64,000 bases of DNA from Halomonas campaniensis (GCF_002211105.1 NZ_JPUA01000005.1:42065-106064); one strand, 5' to 3'; shown: positions 8,534 to 16,002, numbered from the stretch's first letter. Program-made: numbers and translations. The notes: generated by a model from the sequence alone, not told the origin.

Positions 8534-9721
8534 ATGTTTAAAAAAATACCTTATGCGTCTGGTGATCCAATCCTTGGCTTGATTGAAACATACAATAAGG
8601 ATTGTAACACTCAGAAGGTTGATTTGGGTGTTGGTGTCTATCGTGACCATAATGGCCATACTCCTATCTTGGAATCGGTTAAAAAAGCTGAGGCCAACAT
8701 ACTGAAGAACGAGAAATCAAAAGCTTATGTTGGATCTCATGGTGATCCAGTATTTGCAGAGTCGATTCTCGGTCTGGTTTTAGGGAATCATTCAAAGGTT
8801 CTGCTAGCAAACCGATCCAGCGTTTCGCAAACGCCGGGGGGAAGTGGCGCCTTAAAGCTTGCAGCGGATTTCATTCGAGCTCACTTGCCGGAAGCCAGCA
8901 TTTGGCTACCCACGCCAACGTGGTCAAATCACTTTTCTATTTTTGCAGGAGCCGGTCTCACTCTGCATGAATACCCTTACGTTAGTGATGAGAACAGCCT
9001 AGATTTTGACAGTATGCTTTTATCACTCAAGAACATCCCGCACGGTGACATAGTATTGTTACACGCTTGTTGCCATAACCCTACCGGTTTTGATCTCTCC
9101 ATTGAACAGTGGGGCTTAGTGCGAGATGTTATTCTTGAGAAAGGGTTATTACCGCTAATCGACTTTGCTTACCAAGGCTTCGGTGAAGGTTTGGAACCAG
9201 ATGCGTATGGCGTTCGCTTGCTAGCGGACGCCCTCGATGAGCTTCTGATTACCTCTTCATATTCGAAGAATTTTGGTCTGTATCGAGAGCGGACAGGAGC
9301 GCTGATTGCGATAGCCAGCTCGCACAATAAAATGCAGAATATTCGCACCCAATTAGCGATCACTGCTCGCCATAATTATTCCAGCCCACCGAACCACGGG
9401 AGCGCTATTGTCGCTGAGGTTTTAGGGTCACAAGAGCTATCGGCTTTGTGGCGGCATGAGCTTGATGGTATGCGTGCACGTATCGTTCAAATGCGGCACG
9501 ACTTTGTTGAGGCTATGAAGCCTTATAAACTGAATGACCGTTTCAGCTGTGTTAATGAGCAGCAGGGGATGTTTTCATATACGGGGCTATCTGCAGAGCA
9601 AGTTCTTAGACTGAGGGAAGAGTTCAGTATCTATATGGTAGGTTCCGGCCGTGCCAATATGTCAGGGCTGACAAAGGAGAATCTCTCTTATGTTGCAAAA
9701 TCAGTTGCAAGCGTTATATAA
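8534..9721 (+). CDS. tyrB: aromatic amino acid aminotransferase (aspartate/tyrosine aminotransferase family)
   Basis: A 395-residue class I PLP aminotransferase of the AspC/TyrB group. Family hallmarks are VDLGVGVYRD near the N-terminus, HNPTG (Asn182), Asp210 and Tyr213 in the cofactor pocket, the Schiff-base Lys245 in SSYSKNFGLYRER, and a C-terminal GSGRANMSGL with the carboxylate-binding Arg. Preceded by AACGAGAG. With the 4-hydroxyphenylpyruvate dioxygenase encoded 1 kb downstream it would form the first step of tyrosine breakdown (tyrosine to 4-hydroxyphenylpyruvate). The aromatic preference is inferred from that context. Confidence 0.88.
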   Translation: MFKKIPYASGDPILGLIETYNKDCNTQKVDLGVGVYRDHNGHTPILESVKKAEANILKNEKSKAYVGSHGDPVFAESILGLVLGNHSKVLLANRSSVSQTPGGSGALKLAADFIRAHLPEASIWLPTPTWSNHFSIFAGAGLTLHEYPYVSDENSLDFDSMLLSLKNIPHGDIVLLHACCHNPTGFDLSIEQWGLVRDVILEKGLLPLIDFAYQGFGEGLEPDAYGVRLLADALDELLITSSYSKNFGLYRERTGALIAIASSHNKMQNIRTQLAITARHNYSSPPNHGSAIVAEVLGSQELSALWRHELDGMRARIVQMRHDFVEAMKPYKLNDRFSCVNEQQGMFSYTGLSAEQVLRLREEFSIYMVGSGRANMSGLTKENLSYVAKSVASVI

Positions 9722-9843
9722 GGTAAGGGAGCCGGTAATATAGGTACCAATACATCTTAGGTTTATGTAACCCAAACAATGATGCGTATTGTTATAAGCA
9801 TTCTGCTGAATTAATTCATTATTGCTTTTGGTGTCGAGGATAA

Positions 9844-9915
9844 ATGATGAGTCAAGGTAACAGTTTTAAAGCTGTTAAAATAGAAAAAACAGAATGTTTT
9901 CTAAGGACGAATTAG
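9844..9915 (+). CDS. short upstream reading frame overlapping the marR-type gene start
   Basis: A 23-codon frame beginning ATGATG, preceded by a good GAGG ribosome-binding site. It runs past and ends 22 bases inside the MarR gene in another frame. The MarR ATG itself has no clear ribosome-binding site, so translation could be coupled through this leader. It could also be fortuitous. Confidence 0.3.
   Translation: MMSQGNSFKAVKIEKTECFLRTN
9858..9877. promoter_or_regulatory. 20-bp palindrome before the marR-type gene, candidate operator
   Basis: Perfect 6-bp arms TAACAG and CTGTTA around an AT-rich centre, 17 bases upstream of the MarR start. Size and position fit an autoregulatory MarR operator. 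Confidence 0.4.
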
Positions 9916-10349
9916 AGCTTGATCATTTTCTTCCTTACCGCCTTAGTCGGTTAGCCGACATTATTAGCCAATCACTTGCCGATCTTTATATTGTAAAATA
10001 TCAACTGAATATTCCACAGTGGAGGGTTCTTGCTTGGATGAGCCATTCCAATGAAATCTCAGCGAAAAATATATGCGCACTCACTAGTATGGATAAAGCC
10101 AAGGTGTCACGTGCTATACAAGTATTGGAAGGTCGAGGTCTGATTGAACGCTCATCTTCACCGCATGATAATAGGTTGCAAATTTTAAAACTGACAGAAA
10201 ATGGACGTTTGATGCTCTCTAAACTTATTCCAGAGGCCCGAGGTTGGGAGTCAGATCTTATTTCTACACTGAGCGATAGCGAGTGCCAAATGTTATCGAA
10301 GTTGATGATGAAATTAGAGCTTCAAGCTGAATGCATGAATAAAAGTTAA
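9894..10349 (+). CDS. MarR-family transcriptional regulator
   Basis: A 151-residue MarR-type winged-helix regulator. The N-terminal dimerisation helices (ELDHFLPYRLSRLADIIS) are followed by ISAKNICALTSMDKAKVSRAIQVLEGRGLIER, the recognition helix region, and the wing SSPHDNRLQILKLTENG. It sits among tyrosine/4-hydroxyphenylpyruvate catabolism genes, convergent with the Rieske-hpd pair. Control of that pathway by an aromatic ligand is a reasonable inference. The ATG has a poor ribosome-binding site. Confidence 0.88.
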   Translation: MFSKDELELDHFLPYRLSRLADIISQSLADLYIVKYQLNIPQWRVLAWMSHSNEISAKNICALTSMDKAKVSRAIQVLEGRGLIERSSSPHDNRLQILKLTENGRLMLSKLIPEARGWESDLISTLSDSECQMLSKLMMKLELQAECMNKS

Positions 10350-10374
10350 TTATAATAGCATAGTTTCAATATAG

Positions 10375-10758
10375 TCATAACCCAAATTTTGGGTAACCTA
10401 TACATAAGTTTCCTTGCTTGTTTACATGTAACGGTATGGAGTCAAGACTGTCGAGTGTATCAGAAATACAGTTTCCATTTATTATGTCGAAAGCTGCACC
10501 ATGAACACTGCAAAGTAAATGACGCTTGTCCGAGGAAATGATGTTTTCTGCTCGATAGTTCAAAGGAAGGTATTGGTGTGGGCAAGCATTCACAAAGCCG
10601 TAAAATGAGCCTTCTTTTCGTAAAATAATGACAGGGAAGTCTCCTGTAGGGCTTTTAATATTCAAACAAAAAGTTGCATCTTCCTCAACCAAGCTAGCAG
10701 GACATATAATAGCCCCCTGCTCGGGGGCGTTTGCATAATTAAGCCAATTTTCTTGCAC
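10375..10758 (-). CDS. Rieske [2Fe-2S] ferredoxin-like protein
   Basis: A 127-residue soluble protein with a single Rieske domain. Cluster ligands are Cys59 and His61 (CPHQYLPL) and Cys83 and His86 (CSVHGAAFD). There is no signal peptide or membrane anchor. It starts 15 bases after the stop of the 4-hydroxyphenylpyruvate dioxygenase gene on the same strand, so the two are probably one operon. That dioxygenase class needs no external electron donor, so the ferredoxin's partner is unclear: it may keep iron reduced or serve another oxygenase encoded elsewhere. Confidence 0.85.
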   Translation of the reverse strand: MQENWLNYANAPEQGAIICPASLVEEDATFCLNIKSPTGDFPVIILRKEGSFYGFVNACPHQYLPLNYRAENIISSDKRHLLCSVHGAAFDIINGNCISDTLDSLDSIPLHVNKQGNLCIGYPKFGL

Positions 10759-10773
10759 TGTTAATCCCTTACA

Positions 10774-11883
10774 TTATGCATCATTGGTACCCTGAAGGAC
10801 GCCACGTTTAATCTGATCTTCTTCAATGGATTCAAAAAGCGCCTTAAAGTTACCTTCACCGAACCCATCATCACCTTTACGTTGTATAAATTCAAAGAAA
10901 ATCGGTCCAATAACCGTTTTTGAGAAAATCTGTAAAAGTATTCGAGTCTCACCCCCACCAACAACGCCTTCACCATCAATAAGGATGCCGCGGTTACGGA
11001 GTTTATCAAGTGGTTCTTGGTGGCCAGCTACTCTTTTAGTTGATTTTTCATAATAAATATCGGGGGGGCCTGGCATGAAATCCACCCCTTCCGCTGCGAG
11101 ATTATCTGTACTGGTATAAATATCATCAGTAGCAATCGCAATATGTTGAATACCTTCCCCATTATACTCGCGAAGATACTCCTCAATTTGGCTATGCTCA
11201 TCAGCGCTTTCATTGATAGGAATGCGAATCTTACCATCGGGTGAAGTAAGGGCTCGGCTTGTTAACCCGGTCATTTTACCGCTAATGTCAAAATAGCGAA
11301 TTTCACGGAAGTTAAAAGTGTCATGATAAAATTTGTACCATGTATCCATGTTGCCGCGTACAACATTGTGGGTCAGGTGGTCTAGATAATAAAATCCAAA
11401 CCCTTGCGGCCTAGGGTCAACTTCGCCCAGCCACTCAAACTCTTTGGCATAGCAACTGCCTTCTTCTCCGTAAGTATCTACGAAGTAAAGAAGCGAACCA
11501 CCAATACCGATGACCGCAGGGACATCGATTGATTTAACGCCAGTATACTCTTCAGCACCAAGCTCTACGGCACGCTTAAGTGCGTGTTGAGCATCGACCA
11601 CACGCCATGCCATCGCGGGCGCACAGGGGCCATGCGCCTCAATGAATGCTGATGCATGAGAATTTGGCTCACTATTAAGGAGATAGTTAATATCGCCTTG
11701 TCTATAAACGGTAATAAATTTAGTTCGGTGTTTGGCGACAGGGGTAAATCCCATTTGTCTAAACAATGCATCTAGCTTTTCTGGTTCAGAATGCGCAAAT
11801 TCTACAAACTCGAAACCATCGGTTCCGGCTGGGTTTGCATCGCTGATTTGCGCTTTTGGGGCGCTATGTGGAAAAGGTCCCAT
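10774..11883 (-). CDS. hpd: 4-hydroxyphenylpyruvate dioxygenase
   Basis: A 369-residue non-haem Fe(II) dioxygenase converting 4-hydroxyphenylpyruvate to homogentisate. It has the two-domain vicinal-oxygen-chelate fold. The iron ligands are His169 (in LDHLTHNV), His247 (in GIQHIAIAT) and Glu331 (in PIFFEFIQRKGD), all in the expected spacing. The start at 11883 follows AAGGAGA; an in-frame extension further upstream lacks support. It is transcribed divergently from an Lrp-type regulator and is followed by a Rieske ferredoxin gene. No homogentisate dioxygenase, isomerase or fumarylacetoacetase gene is present in this window. Confidence 0.95.
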   Translation of the reverse strand: MGPFPHSAPKAQISDANPAGTDGFEFVEFAHSEPEKLDALFRQMGFTPVAKHRTKFITVYRQGDINYLLNSEPNSHASAFIEAHGPCAPAMAWRVVDAQHALKRAVELGAEEYTGVKSIDVPAVIGIGGSLLYFVDTYGEEGSCYAKEFEWLGEVDPRPQGFGFYYLDHLTHNVVRGNMDTWYKFYHDTFNFREIRYFDISGKMTGLTSRALTSPDGKIRIPINESADEHSQIEEYLREYNGEGIQHIAIATDDIYTSTDNLAAEGVDFMPGPPDIYYEKSTKRVAGHQEPLDKLRNRGILIDGEGVVGGGETRILLQIFSKTVIGPIFFEFIQRKGDDGFGEGNFKALFESIEEDQIKRGVLQGTNDA

Positions 11884-11913
11884 CACTGTCTCCTTTTGAT
11901 CTTGTAAATTGAC

Positions 11914-11923
11914 ACTGATCAGT
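11914..11923. promoter_or_regulatory. palindrome ACTGATCAGT in the hpd/Lrp-type divergent region
   Basis: A perfect 10-bp palindrome in the 125-base gap between the divergently transcribed hpd and Lrp-family genes, 31 bases upstream of the hpd start. It is a candidate binding site for that regulator, supported by position only. Confidence 0.3.
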
Positions 11924-12008
11924 ATATTCAAGGAAAAGCACAATTGGGTTGCAAAAAAGGCCTCTAGATCGTCTGATATTGCACTTAATATGCACAGAAG
12001 AGGTGTTT

Positions 12009-12479
12009 ATGCACGATATTTCGCTCGATCGCTTTGACTTTGCAATTTTAGCAGCACTGCAAAAGAATTCAGCACTAACCAACGCTGAGCTGGGAGATCG
12101 CGTAAATTTATCGTCATCCCAGTGTTCTAGGCGAAAGGCTCGGCTGGAGTCAGAAGGTATTATTAAAGGTTATGCAGCTAAACTGAATGCTGAGCTCTTA
12201 GGTTTTGGATTGAGAGCTATCACCCGAGTAAATCTCAAGGCACACAGCGAGAGTATGGATGAGAGCTTTGTAGCTCTGCTTTCTAAGCATGACGTAGTGC
12301 GTGAAGCGTACTCGGTTTCTGGTGATGCTGACTATATATTGCATATCACAACTAAAGGGCTAACGGAGTTCTCCGATTTCATCCATCACAATCTGCTACC
12401 GCATCCGAATGTCACCCAGGTACGTTCGGAGATAATTTTACGCAGCATGAAAGAGGAGCGAGGATTACCAATAGGCTGA
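12009..12479 (+). CDS. Lrp/AsnC-family transcriptional regulator
   Basis: A 156-residue Lrp/AsnC protein. The N-terminal helix-turn-helix (LDRFDFAILAALQKNSAL through NLSSSQCSRRKARLESEGII) is followed by a RAM ligand-binding domain (about residues 70-150; VREAYSVSGDADYILHI is characteristic). The start chosen has AGAGGTG upstream; the frame extends further 5' without support. Divergent placement next to hpd suggests control of tyrosine catabolism, with an amino acid as effector. Confidence 0.9.
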   Translation: MHDISLDRFDFAILAALQKNSALTNAELGDRVNLSSSQCSRRKARLESEGIIKGYAAKLNAELLGFGLRAITRVNLKAHSESMDESFVALLSKHDVVREAYSVSGDADYILHITTKGLTEFSDFIHHNLLPHPNVTQVRSEIILRSMKEERGLPIG

Positions 12480-12512
12480 TTTTATATCAAGCAGTCTTCA
12501 GCTGGTTTGTAG

Positions 12513-12540
12513 TGTAGTGGCATCGACCACTACATTTTAA
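12513..12540 (+). terminator. probable terminator after the Lrp-type gene
   Basis: An 8-bp stem TGTAGTGG/CCACTACA with loop CATCGA followed by TTTTAA, 34 bases past the stop codon. Confidence 0.55.
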
Positions 12541-12654
12541 CCTGTGGCAGTGACCGCTTAGCCCTTTACGCCTGGCAACAGCTGGCCCAGCAAGTTCCCC
12601 ATAAGGTCCTTGTTCTGAAGGCGACGTCACCCCCAGATTGAGTAACGCTGCACT

Positions 12655-12882
12655 TTAAAGTCCCTCAATAACTGAGCTGAAAATAGGCTGGAATATAGTC
12701 CCATCAGTAAGGTGCTCTTCCAGTTGGCCAGCGTCTAGCATCTCTATCTGTGACGGGTAATGCCTTAATAGCTGCTTTGCTTGCCTGCGGGTGGTTTCTG
12801 GAAAGTTAGTGTTACGGCTTAGCTCGATCAGGAATTCTCTGGTCTGGATGACCGAACGTGTGCGTTCACTTGGCATGGTCAT
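12655..12882 (-). CDS. BPSL0761-like small protein of the integration module
   Basis: A 75-residue protein. The sequence MTMPSERTRSVIQTREFL, then a central TRRQAKQLLRHYPS, resembles the small BPSL0761-type family often found near integrases and accessory genes; this is from memory of the pattern. The function is unknown. It is charged, apparently soluble and probably helical. It starts 77 bases after the stop of the OB/HD gene on the same strand and is probably the last gene of the int operon. The start at 12882 is chosen by resemblance; the longer in-frame extension looks non-coding. Confidence 0.65.
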   Translation of the reverse strand: MTMPSERTRSVIQTREFLIELSRNTNFPETTRRQAKQLLRHYPSQIEMLDAGQLEEHLTDGTIFQPIFSSVIEGL

Positions 12883-12959
12883 AAAAAAGTTCTCAAATAG
12901 CTTGGTAAAGCCGACGCACAAAAAAGCTGACGGCTCCGGTCGAAAAGTATAAGTGTGCT

Positions 12960-13913
12960 TCAGTGAGATGCCGCTGCAGATAACTGAGGCTGCCAAAAAA
13001 GGTTTTGCCCGAGTCGGCCAAATCCCTTGTTAGTTTGAAGGCGAAAAGCTCGCTGTTGGTTATCGGCCATCGCGCTTTGCCCATCCGCATCACGAATATA
13101 ACGGGCCAACGTCATTGCTGCGGGTTGTCCGTAACGAGCGCCTGGCGAAGCACATGTCCACAAATGGCGAAGTGTCATCGCAATGTCGGGTTCATGTGCA
13201 TCCAAGTATGTAAGCCCGTAGGCACAAGCCTCTAGCGTAAACACATCATGGCTACAGAGCTTCCAGGCGGCATTTGGCTTGCCCTTGGAGTCATAAGTAT
13301 ATGTCTTACCAATATCATGCAATAGTCCTCCCACGAAACAGGCTTCCTGCATAAGTCGAGGCATGGTTGGCTCGTTAAGGCGCAGCATAGCCACTGAGTG
13401 GTTGGCAACTTCCAGCGAGTGCTTTAGCAAACCACCTGGATACGCATGGTGATAATTGGCGCTGGCGGGCGCATTCAAAAAAGCTTCAAGACGATCCTTC
13501 CTTTCCAGTACCCGTGTCAAAAACACTCGAAGGCAGTCTGATCGAAGCGACTGTACGGTCGCTACTAACTTGTCGAATACTTCTGGCATCGGGGAGTACA
13601 CACGTGGCAACGACTGCAGGGTATCCATAGAGGTCACTTCATCCCGGGACGCTCTGCGGAACTCATCAAGAATGAATTGGCCTGACAAACACTTCACGCC
13701 TGAGGCGGTAACAAAGTCCAGATGGCCGATGCGCTCAGGTACTGTTGTTGTGCTCAAGTTGAGCATCGCGATTTGATCCCCCGCGCAATCACTTAGCCTC
13801 AGCTTTAAGAAAGGCGTTTTCGCATTGTCGAACTCCACCACGCGCCCAGTAAGGCGATAAGTGCCCGTGAAGGTGCGAGACAGATGAGTAGGGACGTTAT
13901 CAAGCTGTTTCAT
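12960..13913 (-). CDS. YhaM-like OB-fold/HD-domain nuclease
   Basis: A 317-residue protein with an N-terminal OB-fold-like segment (about residues 12-100) and an HD phosphohydrolase domain. HD ligands are visible: HHAYPGGLLKH (His165), GGLLHDIGK (His199, Asp200), a later SHD and YIRDADGQ. Size and layout match YhaM-type 3'-5' exonucleases; the HD motif also resembles the TraI_2 region of large conjugative relaxases, but the relaxase part is absent. The ATG follows AGGAG and overlaps the integrase stop by 14 bases, so expression is translationally coupled to the integrase. A role in processing nucleic acid during element transfer or excision is inference. Confidence 0.75.
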   Translation of the reverse strand: MKQLDNVPTHLSRTFTGTYRLTGRVVEFDNAKTPFLKLRLSDCAGDQIAMLNLSTTTVPERIGHLDFVTASGVKCLSGQFILDEFRRASRDEVTSMDTLQSLPRVYSPMPEVFDKLVATVQSLRSDCLRVFLTRVLERKDRLEAFLNAPASANYHHAYPGGLLKHSLEVANHSVAMLRLNEPTMPRLMQEACFVGGLLHDIGKTYTYDSKGKPNAAWKLCSHDVFTLEACAYGLTYLDAHEPDIAMTLRHLWTCASPGARYGQPAAMTLARYIRDADGQSAMADNQQRAFRLQTNKGFGRLGQNLFWQPQLSAAASH

Positions 13914-15120
13914 GACGCTGCTCCTTCTGGGGTTTAGCGGGCGTGGTGTTGCCAAGTAAACGCTCAAAGGCAGAGCCATCCATACGGGTGGCATTGGGGA
14001 CGTAACGCGAATAAACCTTAAACAGCATTTCGGTGGAGCTGTGGCCCAGCATTCGCGCTACCCATTCTGGATTTTCGCCAGAAGCCAAAAAGAGTGTCGC
14101 GGCAGTATGGCGTGTTTGATAAGGACGGCGTTTGGTTAGCCCAAGAGACTTGAGCAAGGGATACCACACGCGCTTTGTCACGTTATTGTGATCAAGCGGC
14201 TGTCCCATCTGATTGCAGAACACGTACTTACTCATGTGCCCAGTGGCGGCGTACTGCGTTTTGAGGGCGTCATACACCTGCCCGAACATGGGGATTTCTC
14301 GTTGCGATCCATCGGTCTTGGTGTATTCCGTTTCACCATTGATCAATGTTTCGCGTACTAAGATTTCCCGCTTAGCAAAATCAATGTTCTTCCATTTCAA
14401 CCCATCGACTTCGCCGGTGCGCATGCCGGTAAAGAAGCGCACCGTGTAGTAGTTGCGGTAGTCCGGGCGGACATTGTCGATAATGCGCTGAACTTCCTGC
14501 AGCGAAAATGGCTCGATGTGCGTCTTCTGTAGCTTTAGCGGCTTGATATTTTTATAGGGTGTTTCAAATTCGAATCGCTCGGCTGCCTCACCTAACACCA
14601 TTCGCAAAATTGTCATATGGCTATTGATCGTCTTAGGCGAAACGACACCTGTGGGTCCCCGCCCCTTACGTTTGGACAACTTGGCACGAAACGCCATAAT
14701 GTCGGCCTTGCTGATCTCACCCATCGGTTTTTTACCAAACGCTGGCTTAAGCGAGCTATCAAGAATCGAACTTACATTGCGTACATGAGAAGCACGCCAC
14801 TGGATTTTGCTTTCTTCATACCACTGGGTAGCGAAGTCATTAAACAGAGGGGTGTCTGAATTGCTGGCGTTTTGAAGCTCGGCTGTATTAATAAGTTGGT
14901 TAGTTTTTAGTTTTTGTAAATTGCTGCTGTTGGGAAAGAACTCCGCATAATTGAATTCACTGAGCAGCATTTTTGCTTCCATGCGCTGTAAAAGTTGTTC
15001 CAGCTGCTTACGATTTTTTGCGTTATCGTCCAGTAGTGTTTGTTCCCGAAATCGCTGGCCGTCATATCTGAAGTCGATGAAAAGCTTTTTGCTCTCTTTA
15101 CGAGCGCGAACCTTACCCAT
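13900..15120 (-). CDS. int: tyrosine recombinase integrase with arm-binding N-terminus
   Basis: A 406-residue phage-type integrase. The N-terminal 60 residues (GKVRARKESKKLFIDFRYDG) resemble the Arm-DNA-binding/DUF3596 domain, followed by a SAM-like core-binding domain (about 90-185). The catalytic domain has Arg234 (TGMRTGEVDGL), a beta-hairpin Lys near 268, YQTRH with Arg337 (Tyr replaces the usual first His), His360 (LGHSS) and nucleophile Tyr370. The start at 15120 was chosen for its GGAGGGG at 6-base spacing. It overlaps the excisionase-like gene. It lies about 0.8 kb from the 3' end of an initiator tRNA gene, the likely attachment site. Confidence 0.93.
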   Translation of the reverse strand: MGKVRARKESKKLFIDFRYDGQRFREQTLLDDNAKNRKQLEQLLQRMEAKMLLSEFNYAEFFPNSSNLQKLKTNQLINTAELQNASNSDTPLFNDFATQWYEESKIQWRASHVRNVSSILDSSLKPAFGKKPMGEISKADIMAFRAKLSKRKGRGPTGVVSPKTINSHMTILRMVLGEAAERFEFETPYKNIKPLKLQKTHIEPFSLQEVQRIIDNVRPDYRNYYTVRFFTGMRTGEVDGLKWKNIDFAKREILVRETLINGETEYTKTDGSQREIPMFGQVYDALKTQYAATGHMSKYVFCNQMGQPLDHNNVTKRVWYPLLKSLGLTKRRPYQTRHTAATLFLASGENPEWVARMLGHSSTEMLFKVYSRYVPNATRMDGSAFERLLGNTTPAKPQKEQRHETA

Positions 15121-15352
15121 GGCATACCCCTCCATTAGCCATAGGGATGGCGATTGCTTGCTGACGAGGAGTCGCTTGCAGCATTTCTTCCTGGATAGCT
15201 TCCCAGATATAAAGAATTTTTCGACGCCCAAAGGGCCGGATGTAATGAGTGCCTTCAATGAGCACGCTGTCTTTGAGTTGCTGACGGATAGTGCGTGCAT
15301 CATATTTGATCCGCGATGCGAGCTCTTCCGTTGTCAAAAAAGTGCAGTCCAT
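15113..15352 (-). CDS. excisionase-like (AlpA/Xis-type) DNA-binding protein
   Basis: A 79-residue protein with a MerR-like winged-helix N-terminus (TTEELASRIKYDARTIRQQL) and a segment resembling GTHYIRPFGRRKILY, the pattern of excisionases that read the target DNA beside an integrase. GAGGAGA lies 7 bases before the ATG. Its end overlaps the integrase start by 8 bases. It would bias the integrase toward excision; this is inferred from family and position. Confidence 0.75.
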   Translation of the reverse strand: MDCTFLTTEELASRIKYDARTIRQQLKDSVLIEGTHYIRPFGRRKILYIWEAIQEEMLQATPRQQAIAIPMANGGVCHG

Positions 15353-15382
15353 GAGACTATCTCCTCATGCTGGTGATCATAT

Positions 15383-15462
15383 TGATAATATTTTTAATCG
15401 TTCGAGTATGAATATATGCGATCAAATGATTATTTCAATACATTTTTGATAATTTTTATAAT
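15383..15462. repeat. AT-rich direct repeats between the excisionase-like and HTH genes
   Basis: TTGATAATATTTTTAAT near 15383 and TTGATAATTTTTATAAT near 15446 are imperfect direct repeats 63 bp apart in the divergent control region, candidates for regulator binding sites. Confidence 0.35.
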
Positions 15463-15478
15463 CACATTGGATAGAGAG

Positions 15479-15733
15479 ATGATTCGGTATCACTTAAAAG
15501 AGCTGATCGCTGAGAAGGAGTTTGCAGAACGTCGCAGAATTACGATCGGTGAGATAGCAAAAGAAACAGGGATTAATCGGATGACGTTATCGAAAATTAT
15601 CAATCATGCAGGCCATAGCACAGTGACTGATAATCTCGACAAACTTTGCTACTACTTTGATTGTGAAATCGATCAGTTGGTGACCCATATCAAGGAAACA
15701 GAGGATGCTCCACTGCCATCTGATTCACGTTGA
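15479..15733 (+). CDS. small helix-turn-helix regulator (XRE/Cro-CI type)
   Basis: An 84-residue Cro/CI-type DNA-binding protein (MIRYHLKELIAEKEFAERRR, then ITIGEIAKETGINRMTLSKI and a C-terminal helix ending in DQLVTHIKETED). It is divergent from the excisionase-integrase genes and is likely to be their repressor or lysogeny-style switch. The frame is open further upstream to 15416 but that extension lacks a ribosome-binding site, so the start is somewhat uncertain. Confidence 0.8.
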   Translation: MIRYHLKELIAEKEFAERRRITIGEIAKETGINRMTLSKIINHAGHSTVTDNLDKLCYYFDCEIDQLVTHIKETEDAPLPSDSR

Positions 15734-15814
15734 AGTAGTCGGGTAGACTCAGTTGCGTGTTAGGAGCCTGAAGGTCACCTTCATTTTGGAAGGCTAAGAG
15801 AAGAAATGAAGTTT

Positions 15815-15843
15815 AGGCACAGCGTGGGCACAATTTGGGCACA
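15815..15843. repeat. three 11-bp tandem repeats, candidate integrase arm sites
   Basis: (A/G)GGCACA occurs at 15815, 15826 and 15837, exactly 11 bp apart (one helical turn), between the HTH gene and the tRNA 3' end. Position and phasing fit arm-type integrase binding sites of an attachment region. Confidence 0.5.
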
Positions 15844-15866
15844 GAGGGATTTTCAACGATAGGCAT

Positions 15867-15904
15867 AAAAAAAGGCAGACCAGTAAGTTCCTGATCTGCC
15901 TTTC
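15867..15904 (-). terminator. terminator of the tRNA gene
   Basis: Read on the minus strand, AAAGGCAGATCAG and CTGGTCTGCCTTT pair around a short loop and are followed by a run of T. It lies directly downstream of the tRNA. Confidence 0.75.
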
Positions 15905-15911
15905 AAAATAT

Positions 15912-15988
<77 letters not shown>

Positions 15989-16002
15989 TCAACGTGTGGC
16001 GT

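Noticed and set aside
12960..13913. Reading the HD protein as a MOBH conjugative relaxase
   Set aside because: The HD motif is similar, but the protein is only 317 residues with an OB-fold front and no relaxase C-terminus; no other conjugation genes are present.
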